From contig NW_003314315.1 of assembly GCF_000143415.4 (NCBI RefSeq), positions 755,974-818,914 on the forward strand: a stretch of DNA of 62,941 nt. Reading direction: 5' to 3'. How positions within the stretch are numbered: position 1 is the first letter of the stretch; each line of letters starts with the position of its first letter. Source of the DNA: Selaginella moellendorffii (taxonomy: Eukaryota; Streptophyta; Lycopodiopsida; Selaginellales; Selaginellaceae). The notes beneath the pieces were generated by a model. The model was not told the origin of the DNA. It made no database searches and was given only the letters and a program-made list of their open reading frames with translations. Of the stretch, positions 24,131-35,767 are shown one piece after another. The translations under genes and the position numbers were made by a program.

Positions 24131-24670
24131 GAGGCTCTGTTTCACAGAGAATGTGGCTGAGAGTAGCCTCGCTTTCAAGACCTCCAATCCATTATCCATG
24201 ATGGATTGATTGATTATCATGGTGTGACTTGAGCTGCGAATTTTCGTTAGTAGGGTGGACTAACGCTGACTACTATCAGTCAACGCTGCTCATTACTGTT
24301 CTAATGAGCTCATTCTAATGAATTCATTGATGTGCTTATAAAGCTGGTAAAGAAATAGTGACTAACGTTGACTGCTATGACTAGTATAATCTACTACTTA
24401 CGATAAGAAATGTTATTGAAAGTTTATATTTTTAAAAACAGGAAATTAAATGTCCAAAGTGTTTGTTTGAGACTTGCAATATAATCTCCCAATTCAATAT
24501 CTCTCTGTTGTCTTAATGAAAAGTTGTTGTCTTGTTGCCTTGTTTGAGACTTGCAAATCATAATCTCCTAATTCAAATGCCTCCAGACTTCTCCATCTGT
24601 TATAATTTTGATTCAATACCACGGACCTGCCTGTGCCTGTTGCGGTTTAAAAAAACCGAAGTAATTTGTT

Positions 24671-26492
24671 TCATGAATCTTCATTCTGTGCCTGCAACCT
24701 CAAGCGTATCATCAGTCCAAAACGACCGAAAAGCGTACCTCCTTTCGCTCTAAGCTCCGTCGAGCTCCAGCTTAACCTCCGAGGTGGAAGGCTAGTTCAA
24801 GCAGAAGTTATACTTTAACTCGAGGCATGGAGACTGTTTACCTTGGCATCTGAGTCGTGTACACGAGCAGCCAAATGCGAACCTCCAGAATTGGCCGAGT
24901 GATTTGCCTCAACCACGGGCTTCTCCAGATTCTCCACCTCACGGATCCTAAAAGTGCTCCATTAGTCACTTGTTCTATCTCTCAAGCATGCGGGCCGAAC
25001 AACGAAAGCATCTCCAGGATCAAACACAGTGCCACGACGAGACACTGGATCCAAGCCTGTTCCTGGGCTCTTCGATCATTGCCGCTCCGACGAGCAGCAC
25101 TCGACAAGCATCTCCAGGATCAAACACAGTGCCACGACGAGACACTGGATCCAAAGCCTGTTCCTGGGCTCTTCGATCATTGCCGCTCCGACGAGCAGCA
25201 CTCGACAAGAATGGATCCTCCGGGAGAGAAGCTCTTGGCACCTTCTTGTGCTCGTCGACTCCGTGGATCGCTGCTGGTGGATCTCGTCCCAATGGCGGCG
25301 TCAGGCGGTCGTCACTCCACTTGCGAGGCCTCCAAGGCGACTGCCAGCTTTGGCTTTTCTCAAGACGAATCCAATCTATGGTGCTGCTACAGATTCGGTT
25401 GACTGGCCACCTTTGTGCTGGCATTTAGCTGCGACGGTCGAAGGTGCTGCTTGCTCCTCTCTTGAACGAAGGAATCGAGCTTGTCCCAGAGCTCTGCGTC
25501 CTCAATCTTGCTCAAGGGAACGAGATACTCTCGCTGACTGCCGCTGCTGCTGCTGCCACCGCCAGGAAGATGGCTGCTTCCGACGTAGCACACCAGGATG
25601 TCGTTCGCCTTCTTTCTTCTTCCCTTCACGAGTATCCAGATGCCGGTGATGATGGCCACCATAGCAAGCAGGAAAAGGACGATGCCTGCCACAAGCAGCC
25701 CCGGTGTCGCAAACGCTGCCGCTGCTGCTGCTGCTGTTGATGATGACGACCCCAGAGGCGGAGCAATAGACAAGGGGCCAGGCGGAGGCGGCGATGAAAA
25801 CGTGTGAAAGACAGGCGACCCTGGTTGCCATGTTATCGTGTCATGAGCGGGCCTTGGCCACCAAGTGGTTGTCCCAGAAGAAGGTGGCGGCCCTGTATGC
25901 TCCTTTGCTGGTGGAGGTGGGTGCTGCTTTGCTCCTCCTCCGTGGCTGTGCTGCTTTTCTGCTCGCTTGCTGGTGGCGGTGGCGGACTGTGCTGGTGCTG
26001 CTTTGCTGCTCCATGGCTTGTTGGTGGCGGACTGTGCTGGCGCTGCTTTGCTGCTCCGTGGCTTGCTGGTGGAGGTGGCGGACTGTGCTGGTGCTTCTTT
26101 GCTGCTCCGTGGCTTGTTGGTGGCGGACTGTGCTGGTGCTTCTTTGCTGCTCCATGGCTTGTTGGTGGAGGTGGTGGTGCTCCATGGCTGTCCTGCTTTG
26201 GAGGTGGTGCTCCTCCATGGCTGTGCTACTTTGCTGCTCCATGGTGTTGCTTTGCTGGTGCTGGTGGAGGTGCCTGACTGTCGGCGCTGCTGTGAGGTGG
26301 CGGAGCTCCTCTCGCCCTCCTTGGCGATGGTTTGGGGGGCGGCATGCTACCTGGAGGTGGCACTCTCGTTTTGGGGGGTGTCGCGCTCCTGTGCCCTGGA
26401 CGAGGCGGATGCACGCTCCTGTGCGCAGCTGGAGGCGGCGCCCGACGAGGTGGAGACGACGGCGGCACACTCCGACGGATGATGCTAGCCAT
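24671..26492 (-). pseudogene. Proline/histidine-rich membrane protein, copy 3 (multiply broken)
   Basis: The same start as copies 1 and 2 at 26,492. A CAG to TAG change stops it after 88 codons (26,226). A 4-bp net deletion shifts frame near 25,955. The second PPPSSG block is missing. The membrane segment survives at about 25,740-25,660. Downstream, an 85-bp stretch (about 25,314-25,400) is inverted, and a 99-bp stretch is duplicated in tandem (25,009-25,107 and 25,108-25,207). The last two exons are still recognisable. Clearly a pseudogene. Confidence 0.85.
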
Positions 26493-26869
26493 ATTTCTTG
26501 CTTACCGGATTCGCTTCCGAGAAACCTTTTTTTTAGGTCATGAAGGTTTAGTGCATATAAATGATTCTCGTACGGACGCATTATCTGCAGCGCTTTAAAG
26601 TTATGATGTCCAGTTTTTGCGATCATGATGGAAGCAATATCAGTGTTCGGAATCTCTTTCTTTCATTAGCACATAATGCTCATTTGGTTCTTCCCCCAAA
26701 AAAACCGGAGCTCGTTGATAAACTCTCAGGCTCAATTCTAGGAGGAAGAGCAAAGATGAGAATGGTCGTTCACCACGATGCAATGCTCCGTGTGTAAGAA
26801 TTTGATCAAAATCTCCACTCTGGAAGCTCATGTTCTTTGAAAATTCTTTTCATTGCGTTTTAGGCCTCA

Positions 26870-27100
26870 AGAGAACTGCTGGCCCTTTCGATCCAGCATC
26901 ATCGGGGGAGCCGATGAGGCAGTTGGCTCCATCATCGGCCGCAGCGCCACGCTTGTCTCGCCCAGCGTCCGCTACAAGGCGAGGATGCAGCACGACTGTA
27001 ACTTTGTGCTCTAGGACACTTACCGCGACACGAACAAGGTGGTGTGGGCACACTGGATGCTCCCATGCCCTGTCTAAACATTTTGCCCCATTTTCCACAT
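26870..27100 (+). pseudogene. Bulb-type (GNA-like) lectin domain fragment
   Basis: The plus strand reads ...SIIGRSATLVSPSVRYKARM then QHDCNFVL, an in-frame stop, and DTYRDTNKVVWAHW. The pattern resembles the mannose-binding repeat QxDxNxVxY...VWA of GNA-related lectins, with the Tyr position lost to TAG. No signal peptide or second repeat is seen. It begins where unit 3 homology ends, and its first 60 bases are an inverted match of 10,760-10,810. Confidence 0.45.
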
Positions 27101-27377
27101 GATTGAGATTCCAAATCTGATATTTACCTGGATGGTCACGCCTAGCTCAACTTCTTTTTGCACTGGGTATTTACTTGAATGTACGTTGGAGTTATAATTA
27201 TTTACTTATTGTAAAGTCTACAAAATAAATACACTAGTTATGGTATAAGTAGCAAATAGCTGATATTTAGGGTTCTTGGGATTTTATTAGGTTGCCCATA
27301 CCAGGAATATTCGTAAGCTCTTCATTGATTCTTTTTCCCCAGAATATTCTTTGTGCGTTTTGGACATTCCTTGCCTT

Positions 27378-27913
27378 CTAGCGCGCAATCTGGCGCTTGG
27401 CCTGATCAATCTGTCCCAGCGATTCATCCGGGGCGCGCTGCTCGTCACTCCCGAGCTTCTCCTGCGCGGATCGGACGAGCCCCCCAGCCGCCTCGTCGTG
27501 CTCCCGGGCTACCTCGTTTGGCTGCGAGGCATGGTGCTTGCCCGAAAGCCCCTTCTTGGCGCCCTCGAATTCGTCCTTGAGCATAGCCTTGGCGTCGTCC
27601 AGGCCGCTCCGTCCCTCGCCCTCATCGTCACCTGCGCTGCCGGATTTCGCTTTCTCTGCCTGCTCATATTTCTCTTTGAGGGCCTGCTGCGCGGCGTCTA
27701 GGGGCGTTCCAACCTCGGACAGCTCCCTGCATTAAACGAGGGATCAAACAAGAGAAAGAATCACTCTCCCTGATAGATCATCGATCACACAAGAGCTCGA
27801 TAACTCACTCGGAGGAGTTGAGATCTCCAATCCGCTACGTATGCAAAGACGCGATTGTCGTCAAACAACAACACAAAGACAAATCAAAAGGATCTTACCT
27901 CGCCTGACGACAT
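27378..27913 (-). CDS. Small hydrophilic LEA-like protein (129 aa)
   Basis: Predicted exons are 27,913-27,899 (15 bp, MSSGE), 27,834-27,809 (26 bp) and 27,726-27,378. Introns of 64 and 82 bp have GTAAGA/TAG and GTGAGT/GCAG ends. The phase holds across both and the total is 390 nt including the stop. The product has almost no hydrophobic residues and no Cys or Trp. It is rich in Glu, Asp, Lys, Ala and Gln (for example QQALKEKYEQAEKAKSG). Late-embryogenesis-abundant proteins look like this, but I cannot match a named LEA motif. A CCACGTGTC ABA-response-type element lies about 93 bp upstream. Splicing with two micro-exons is inferred. Confidence 0.6.
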
Positions 27914-28005
27914 GATCGCACCGATTGATCCAGAGAAAGAAAGAGCCGCAACGAAAGTTTATGCTGTTCGATCGAACTAGTTGGCTAAGCGACACCTGGT
28001 TTACA

Positions 28006-28014
28006 CCACGTGTC
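28006..28014 (-). promoter_or_regulatory. G-box/ABRE-type element
   Basis: CCACGTGTC with a CACGTG core at 28,007-28,012, upstream of the LEA-like gene. Such elements bind bZIP factors in ABA and drought responses. A TATATA lies farther out (28,066-28,075), so the site could also fall in the 5' UTR. Confidence 0.4.
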
Positions 28015-28099
28015 TAGCATAGATGACTTTTATTGACCAAAGACTATTGAGCATGCTAAATTAGCTTATATATACCGAATGTATCTCGCACACCGGACC

Positions 28100-29390
28100 A
28101 GTGGAGTTTCGATTCGGGGAGAGATCTGGTGCTTCTCTAGCACTGGAGAAGAGAGAGCTTTGGGGGAGCGATGGAGGTGCAAGCAGCTGGCCATAATGTT
28201 GCAATGGTTTTAAAGAGGGTAGGACAATCGCTGGGCATGGACTCGGTTATCTCTTTGCGTAGTGTAAATCTGTGAACACAGTTTGCTTGCTGGTAGGAAT
28301 GGGGGCAGTTTAGCGCTTGGCGACAACTTTCTTGTCTAACAGAATGACCTCCGAGAAGTGCAAAAGACTTTGTACCAGGTCCGATGCCCATGACCTTCAT
28401 AAACAGTTAACTATTTATCTGTTCTGGGATCAAATGGCAGTCCTAACTTAGAACCCCAGGATGCCCACCTAGTACAGTACGGCTATGGTGTTCTATGGTG
28501 GAGCCCGTACCAGGGAACCCGGCATAAGCGAACCTGGCATACCTTTATTGGTTCTAGAAAAATGTTCAAATGCCAGGTAAGCAATAATACCTTGTTTTTC
28601 AAATTAATAGAGTAATACTTAGTTTAGAATATTTGTAACAAATCTGGGTCGATCCAGCCTTTGGCAGCCGTCGGATCAAATCAGGTTCTCAGTGAGAACA
28701 TGGCTCACAACTGCCAGGTTCTCCAGAACCCAGCTGCCAGTTGCCAGTTCTGGAGAGAACCCTCTCATCCTTAAATAGCATTATTCCACGTGTCCATTAG
28801 CAGTAGGCCGTTCCCTAGTCATTCTCAAGAACCCAGCTGCCACCTAGGTTCTGAACAACCCTCTCATCCTCAAATAACGTTATTCATTAAGAGTTTTGCC
28901 ACAGCCTGTTAAGGCCGTGGCTCGCCTATTCTGGACGGGAACTCCTTTTTCATACACAATTATCTAGAACTATACAGCTCATGTCACATATTTTTATTGC
29001 CAGCTATGTAATAATACAAGTTCTTCAGACCCACGTCACATACTTAAATACGTAAGCAATTCAGCCAGATGTTCTATTGGATATTCTGACTGGAAAAAAT
29101 TAAATTATATGTTAAAAGAGCGTAAGCGTGAAAAACGTGTGAGCTAACAAACAAAACAGCCACTGTTGGCATCGACGACTCATTGATGCTACATAAACTG
29201 CGAGCAAGAGAGTTTCTCAAACCAAGTCCTCTCTTTTCTAGCTTGGAGGAGAGTGAGAGTTTACAAAGTCTAGCTAGATACTTGGTCACTCGAGAGCTTG
29301 TTCAGCTAGTTCTTAGAAAAGCAGCCGCTCGCAAGCTTTTTAAGAGTTCTCTGTCTAGATACTTAAAAGCGTAGCTACAGCGAGAGCGAG
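28100..29390. other. Intergenic interval
   Basis: No gene recognised. A diverged direct repeat around CAGAACCCAGCTGCCA...CTCTCATCC lies at about 28,725-28,790 and 28,830-28,885. The last 60 bases before 29,430 are probably the lipase 5' UTR. Confidence 0.35.
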
Positions 29391-29429
29391 TGTTGCCTTA
29401 GAATCGATCGAAAGCTTCGCTTACCCCGA

Positions 29430-30686
29430 ATGGCTCTAGCTGCGAAGTGGCGATCCGTCCAAGGTCAGGATCACTGGGAAGGCATGCTGGAGCCTCTGGA
29501 CAAGGACCTGTGCCAGGAGCTCATCCGCTACGCGCAGTTCATCCAAGTGGTCTACGACTCGCTCAACAAGAACCCCGTCTCCAAGGCCAATGGCCTGTCG
29601 CGCTATGCCAAGTCGGAGCTCTTCGACAAGCTTCACGTCAAGGCCAATTACACCATCCGGAACTTCTTCTACTGCACCACCGATCTCGAGACTCTGCTGG
29701 GCAAAGTCGTAGAGACAGTCCTCGACTTCACGGACCCAAACACTTCTTGGTTTGGATACGTTGCCGTGTCGGACGACGAAGAAACTCGGAGGCTCGGCCG
29801 GAGGGACATCGTCGTGGTCTTTCGAGGCACGCAGCAGGACATCGAATGGGCCAGCAACATACTTAACTCGTTCCACGGCCAGATAGGCAAGCCGGAGCCT
29901 AAGTCCGGCCTTCCACCGCTCCAAACTCCGACTTCTACTCCCACAGGGTTCCTGTCCGGCCTCACCAACATTCAGCTTCCCTGGGAGAAGGTCCTTATCG
30001 CGAACCGCTGGCTGGCACCTTACACCGGGAAGAACCCCCAGGAGCCTCTTGGTTTCGGGAAGAAGTCGGCCAGAGAGCAGATCTCCGCGGCTGTGACCTC
30101 GCTCCTCAACGAGTACAAGGCCGAGGAGATGAGCATCACTGTCACCGGACACAGCCTCGGTGCGTCACTGGCGACTGTTTGCGCGTATGATATCGCCAAT
30201 GAGAAGTTGAACGTGAATCCTTCCACGAAGAAAGTCATCCCCGTCACTTGTTTCCCTTTCGCTTCTCCTTACGTTGGCAACGAGGAGTTCAAGACCGCTG
30301 CCGAGAAGATCGAAGGCCTCCGGATCCTGAGAGTGACCAACATCTGGGACCTGGTTCCAAAGGTGCCACCGCTGCTCTGGGGATACAGGCACGTCGGGAT
30401 AGAGCTCACCATCGATACTTCCAAGTCGAGCTATCTCAAGTTTCCGACCACGGACCCTTTCGATCACCACAATCTTCAAGCGCATTGCCATCTCGTCGGT
30501 AACAAAGTGGAGCCGCTCAAGTACCACCACTTAGAGCTTGTGAACAAATCGTCCAACCTCTTGAAGGATTCTATAGTTCCCGGTAACTGGTGGGTGGTGG
30601 AGAACACCGACGTTGTGGTGAACGAGGCTGGGCGATGGGCACTCAAGGAGTACAACATCAGTGCGGACAACAACGAGTATAACTGA
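29430..30686 (+). CDS. Phospholipase A1-II-like class 3 lipase (418 aa)
   Basis: Intronless alpha/beta-hydrolase. The nucleophile elbow GHSLG is at residues 240-244 (Ser242), preceded by ITVT and followed by ASLATVCAYDIA. The oxyanion/strand motif VVFRGT is at 129-134. NIWDLVPKVP (304-313) carries the conserved Asp. HHNLQAHCHLVG (346-357) gives the catalytic His. GRWALKEYN ends the fold. The family (DAD1-like group II, fungal lipase-3 fold) cuts acyl chains from the sn-1 position of phospho- or galactolipids. There is no N-terminal transit peptide, which fits the cytosolic group II rather than plastid DAD1. Start: first ATG, with stops upstream. Length fits the family. AATAAT/AATAAA-like signals occur about 50-70 bp after the stop. 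Exact substrate is unknown. Confidence 0.93.
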   Translation: MALAAKWRSVQGQDHWEGMLEPLDKDLCQELIRYAQFIQVVYDSLNKNPVSKANGLSRYAKSELFDKLHVKANYTIRNFFYCTTDLETLLGKVVETVLDFTDPNTSWFGYVAVSDDEETRRLGRRDIVVVFRGTQQDIEWASNILNSFHGQIGKPEPKSGLPPLQTPTSTPTGFLSGLTNIQLPWEKVLIANRWLAPYTGKNPQEPLGFGKKSAREQISAAVTSLLNEYKAEEMSITVTGHSLGASLATVCAYDIANEKLNVNPSTKKVIPVTCFPFASPYVGNEEFKTAAEKIEGLRILRVTNIWDLVPKVPPLLWGYRHVGIELTIDTSKSSYLKFPTTDPFDHHNLQAHCHLVGNKVEPLKYHHLELVNKSSNLLKDSIVPGNWWVVENTDVVVNEAGRWALKEYNISADNNEYN

Positions 30687-30689
30687 GAG

Positions 30690-32485
30690 AAGAAAGTGAG
30701 GTTTTTTCAGTGGTGTGCTCTACAACAATAACTGGAATAATGCTCAGAAATAAAAAATCAGAAGTGTTTGGCTGTTCCTTGCAAAGCCCATGTGAAGGGG
30801 CTTTATAAAAAATGACCATTGCTCACTGTGATGAAAATATCTCCTACGAGTTTGTTGGGAGGTCTTCTTCTTCCTTTTCACGCCTGCACACAATTCTTGC
30901 AGAAATGTATTTTATAAGCGACACACCACTGTCTTGCACAGTTTTTTTTATCTTTGGAACTTTTCATATCATGCTGGCACCAGCATCCTATCCTGAAATA
31001 CTTCCAGATCTTTATGAAGGAGGTGCAAAACAAAAACAAGAAAAACAAAAACAAGGCAAGAGAGCACCACAAACAAAAGAAAAACCAACAAAAAGAAAAT
31101 GTATTCATAGTTTTTGTATGAATTATATTAAAAATAGAAATTTTTAATAAAAAGGATAGTTCGTTGATATTTTTATATAGGGGTTTTTATATAAGTTCCA
31201 CACTCCTTTACTAAACCTCCAACCATTCTCAAGGTTGGATTCTTCTTCTTGGGAGGTGCTTCTCCAAAAGGCAACCATGCAGTGAATCCATTAGGTACAA
31301 GCTCTTGATCTAACCTATTTTCCCCCTCCCATAAGAACATCGTGAAACAGCTCGATGGATGTAACTGTGCTGCTTAGGTTTGCTCTTTCAGTCCCTCTCC
31401 AGCCTGATATGAATCAATAGTCAAGCCTTGAGCATCATGCTCCAGTCAGTCAGCCATCTTCTTCACTCTCAGTGCGTCTCCAAGTATTCCTGGAGTGGGA
31501 GTTCAGATGAGAGCTTTGGTTTCTTCCTCTCTTCGTCCCCAAGATACTTCGACCAAGAGCTCTACTGACCATTGTGGCTTTCAAGCCTCTTGGAAGCCAT
31601 TTACGTTTGAAAGTGTCTATTGCTAGTGAATTAGAGCAGAAAGAGATGATCAGCAAGAATGAAAACTTCTTTTATTCCTGTTATCCATTTTGGCCTTGTA
31701 TGCCTTTTCCACACTTTGCCTCTCTTTCCTTTCTCTTGTTGTTCTCAAGGATCTACTAACATTCTCAAAATGTAAGAGCTTGATAGCTTACTTTAAGTTC
31801 ATTTAGGCACCGAACACCTCAACATAGTTGCATTCCCTCTCACATATTTTCTTGTGGTGCTCCAAATCGTATATCATCGTTGTCAAAACCTGAGAGGAGG
31901 ACAACATACAGTCAACTTTCATACATCACAAGCCAAAACTCTAGAACGTTGGATTTCTGGAGGCTCTCCCAGAAAAAGAGGTTCACACATGAATCCATAA
32001 AGAATTAAAGAACAATGAGAAAATATACATGAAGAAGGATTTATTGTTCTCTCCAGGATCTTATCTCTTGTCTAGCTAGTGCATTATGGCCAGCAGCACA
32101 TCATCAGTTGGGACCATGAACCTATCTCTGGCAACTTCTAAAACACCAGCACAAATAGAAGAAGAAGCTAGTGTAGAAGTAAAGGAAGCAATGGCTAAGT
32201 ACCAACTGTAGAAGAACTCCTCCTTCTCTAGGTTGTTGAAGGTCAAATAACTCATCTTGAATGAGCCAACGTGATCAAACAGTGAGGCTCTCATGGCACT
32301 TGATGCTCAGCTTGCAGCAAGGCAAGCCCTATGCACAAAAGACTCTGCCAAATCTGAGAAGCAATGGTGCTGGGAAAGCGTCATAGCATGAAGCTCCAGT
32401 CTCACAAAGATTTTCTTCTTATGCTATTAAATGAATCATGGATTTTAGTTATTACAAATGAAAGTTTAAGGACCATACCTTTTGT
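30690..32485. other. Intergenic interval with a possible gene relic
   Basis: The first 100 bp are lipase 3' UTR. A minus-strand stretch at about 32,420-32,075 reads coding-like in one frame with one early stop (HAMTLSQHH..., FDHVGSFKMSYLTFNN, ARDRFMVPTDDVLLAIM). I do not recognise it. The rest shows nothing. Confidence 0.3.
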
Positions 32486-32910
32486 ATTAAAGAATAAGGC
32501 CTGTAAATACATATGTGCATGTATTACTCTACCTAAGTAAAATGTTAATTATAATACTATAGCATATGGAATGTCTATTTAAGATTTAATCTATCTAATA
32601 AAGAAAAGTCTAAACCCCAATTAATAACTCACATTGGTATTACAATTGTCTTTGAAGGGCAAAGCTTTTTGGTAGTGCTTTGTTTTAATTTTCAGGATTG
32701 TGCTTTTTGTTATCCTTCATTCTTTATTAGATTTAGATCTATATTAGTTTTTTGCAAGATCTAGAATTCTAGTTATCATTATGCTTAGATTTACTTTTCC
32801 TTCTAATCTTTATTGCATTTTCTTCTTTTGCCATGCCATGCTATTATCGATCAAGGTGTATGTCATTTGAGGTTATTGATGCTACTCTGTTAAATTGAAC
32901 TTTTGGTGTT

Positions 32911-33160
32911 GTGGAGTGTGATCATATTGCTATTGTGGCCATCCTTGATATGTTGCCATCTCTAACTTCTATGAGATATGATTATACGATTTATCTTGTT
33001 CTCGATGTTCTACTATTTCCCGTTGATGTGGAGTATGATTATGACATTGATTGGCAAGCTATGAATGATGCAATCTGGTTTTTAGAGAATGTTCAAGAAT
33101 CAAATTTATGGGAAAATAATGTGTATAAGCTCAAATGGATTTTAGATTGTGATGACAAGC
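32911..33160 (+). pseudogene. Open frame of the outer element, split by the solo LTR
   Basis: Reads MECDHIAIVAILDML...FPVDVEYDYDIDW and continues after the LTR at 41,474 (LDYYGDNFKDNVKIL, stop). It may be gag- or pol-derived, but no motif is recognised. Confidence 0.3.
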
Positions 33161-33389
33161 TGTAAGACACAAATCCCTGAGCTCCAAAAGTGGAGCCAAA
33201 AGGGTGCCACGTGGTAATGGTCGAAATAGAAGGCAAATGTGTGTAACACATATAGACTAAAAGCTCCAACTCAAAAAGTCAAAAGCAGGAGTGGAACTCC
33301 TAACAAAGTGCTCAAGGAACGAGCACAAAGTGAGTAATAAGTGAGTCTCTAAAAAAGGGACACAAAAGGACCAACATATGATATGTGGA

Positions 33390-33840
33390 AGTGTTTGAGA
33401 AGGAGTCTAAAATGGAGTCCAAGAAAGAGTCTGAGATGGAATTTGAGATGGACCCGAGATGGAGTTTGAGATGGAACAGAAATGGAGTTTGAGATGGACC
33501 CGAGATGGAGTTCAAGATGAAGTTCGATATAGATCCAAGATGGACACAAGATGGAGTCCGAGATGGACCCGAGATAGAGTCTGAGATGGAGTTCGAGATG
33601 AACCCAAGATGGAGTCTGAGATGGACCTGAGATGGAGTCAAAGATGGACCTGAGATGGAGTTCGAGATGGACCTGAGATGGAGTCTAAGATGGAATTGAG
33701 ATGGAGTTCGAGATGGACCTGAGATGGAGTCTAATATGGACCCGAGATGGAGTTCGAGATGGAACCGAGACCAAGACCGAGACCGAGATTGAGTTCAAGT
33801 CCAAGTCTGAATTCAAGTCCGAATTCGAGTCTGAGTTTGA
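33390..33840. repeat. 12-bp minisatellite in the solo LTR
   Basis: Imperfect repeats of GAGATGGAGTTC / GAGATGGACCTG. On the minus strand they translate to meaningless Ser/Ile/Asp repeats. Confidence 0.85.
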
Positions 33841-34573
33841 ATGTTTTGAATACAATGGTGTTCATCTTGTGTCCAAATTCGAAGTTATGCTTTAAGCTGG
33901 CAAGATTAATGTTAGCCTATCAGTGGTTCTATGAGTTGTTCCATATACCATAGGTGAAAGTAAACCTTCCCTGCTTGGGTGAAAGCCCAAAGCAATCATC
34001 CCCTGGGTGGGGGGGGGGGGGGGACTGCAAAGGGTTCTAAAAGTATAGTAGGGAGAGTGTGGGGGTTGGACCCAGTGGAGCCAATTTAGCTAGGAAAGGC
34101 CAGTATGACCTAGGTGTTGAATGATGTCATAACCATTGGGAAGTCCAAGGCTAGAGTGAATACAGACAAACAAGTGGGGTAGCTTGGTGAAGTGTTTAAG
34201 AGCCAGCTCTAATTCCCCTGGGAGATCGAATGGTCAATGCTCCCAATCCAAATATGGGTGGCATTACCTACTTAGATATCTGGTGTGGCTAAACGGAACC
34301 TCACTTTAGCCCCATGGCTAGAGCACCCAAAAGCAGAAGGTGTGGAAAGTACTCTTGAGGCTCGTGTAAGGCCATGGTGTTCCAAAATGTTATTCTAAAA
34401 TCCCAAACTATGGAAAGGAAAATGAGCAATCCTCTAGTCTAGTGACTAAGGATATGGTCACATGGTGAGAAAGTCCCAGAGGACAATGGGACTTAGTGGT
34501 CAGGTTTATGAGCCTTGACCCAGTGGTAGGGTTGGCAAATATAGCCATGGATAGAAAAGGGATTTGGTGGGGA

Positions 34574-35646
34574 TATAAAGAACCAACTCCCAAAGGTGTT
34601 GTAGGCTAAAGGATCCCTAAAAACACAGCTGAAGGGATGGGATTGAGTCTGAGATCAAATGCAAGTCCGACTCTAGGACCGAGTTCAAGATAGAGTCCGA
34701 GATCGAGTCTGAGGCAGACTCCGAGACTGTGTTCGAGACAGAGTTTGAGATCCAAAATCGGGTCTGAGACCGAGTCTAAGGTTGAGTCTGAGATTGGGTC
34801 CGAGGTCGAGTTTGAGACCAAGTTCGAAGTCAGGTCTCCAAGATCAAGTCCGAGATTGAGTCTGAGTACTAATACAGGTCGAGGGGTGAAAGCCCAAAGC
34901 ATGTGTCTCCTAGGGGGGGGGGGGGGGGGGGGGTTCCAAAAGTATAGTAGGGATAGGGAGGTCTAGGAATCAGTTTTGAAGGAACTCTCTAGTGGTGCTT
35001 CCAAACTGATTTGAGGTTAAGACTGGGGCCAAAGGGCCTTGGGTGGGAGTGAGCATGGACTCGGGTGGTGTCGAAGGGGCCACCCAAGGAAGTGCTCAAG
35101 AGCAACTTCCACTTTCGGAAGGGAAATCGACTGTAGTGCTCCTGACTACCCCACTTGAGTACCTTGCGGCTCATTAGTCCTTGCCCTTCCTAAAGGCTTG
35201 GGCCTTCCCTTTGGGATGGAAGTGGGGGGGGGTAGAGGTACCCATATCGGGCCGTTAAGCCACAATGTTTCACCCCGGTGTCCCGAAGCAAGTGTTGCAC
35301 CCAAGGCTTGGGATTTAGAGGGTCCCATGATTAAGTCTTGTTGTACCAAGGGATGTTAAGAACCTAGAGGCTTGGTGTGCTTGGCTGCTTGTGCCTACAG
35401 AGAGTGTAGTTGAACCTTAAGTCTAGTCTAACTCGGGAAGGGGATTGGGAGAGATTTGGGAATCCATGGATGGGTGGTTAATGCTCTGTTGCTCGTGTAG
35501 TGAGTAGCTGAAACCAAGTAGGACCAAGTAGGAGCTGGTACAATAGGCGGGAACCTTGGTGAGGGAATTTAGCTAAAGCGAAGATAGTGTTGGTCGGATA
35601 GACGAGGTAAGCTGACAAATTGGAAAGGAAAAATTTGTCGCTTACA
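34574..35646 (+). repeat. 5' LTR of the chromovirus
   Basis: Starts TATAAAG (mutated TGTAAG) and ends GCTTACA. It contains the GAG..CCGAG minisatellite (34,640-34,870) and 21 Gs (34,913-34,933). It is 92 bp shorter than the 3' LTR, mainly in the minisatellite. Confidence 0.9.
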
Positions 35647-35649
35647 ATT

Positions 35650-35661
35650 TGGTATCGGAGC
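35650..35661 (+). other. Primer binding site 1 (initiator Met-tRNA)
   Basis: TGGTATCGGAGC, one base from the plant consensus TGGTATCAGAGC, placed 3 bp after the 5' LTR. Confidence 0.8.
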
Positions 35662-35767
35662 GGTCTTAAGTCTGACTCTGTTGGTTGGCTAGGGGAATCA
35701 CACCACCTGTTGATTGACATCTCGCTAGTCTAATTTGCTCCTGCTAGGCTCGACCCGAGGGGTAGGG

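Larger units (their letters stand above)
23455..26868. repeat. Unit 3 of the triplication, truncated (3.4 kb)
   Basis: Matches unit 1 from 6.74 kb to about 10.19 kb (CATTGCGTTTTAGG), then departs into an inverted lectin-like fragment. The FPPS part is missing. Confidence 0.85.

Noticed and set aside
29183-29374. 63-aa plus-strand frame before the lipase
   Set aside because: Out of frame, no conserved features, and it lies in the upstream region. A uORF role is possible but unsupported.
29436-30152. 238-aa minus-strand frame
   Set aside because: Antisense of the lipase, which has all catalytic motifs on the plus strand.
33312-33641. Minus-strand Ser/Ile/His repeat protein
   Set aside because: It is the translation of the 12-bp LTR minisatellite. 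Similar frames at 34.6 and 40.0 kb have the same cause.
33390-33840. CRISPR-like regular repeats
   Set aside because: No constant repeat with unique spacers. It is a minisatellite inside an LTR of a plant-type retroelement.
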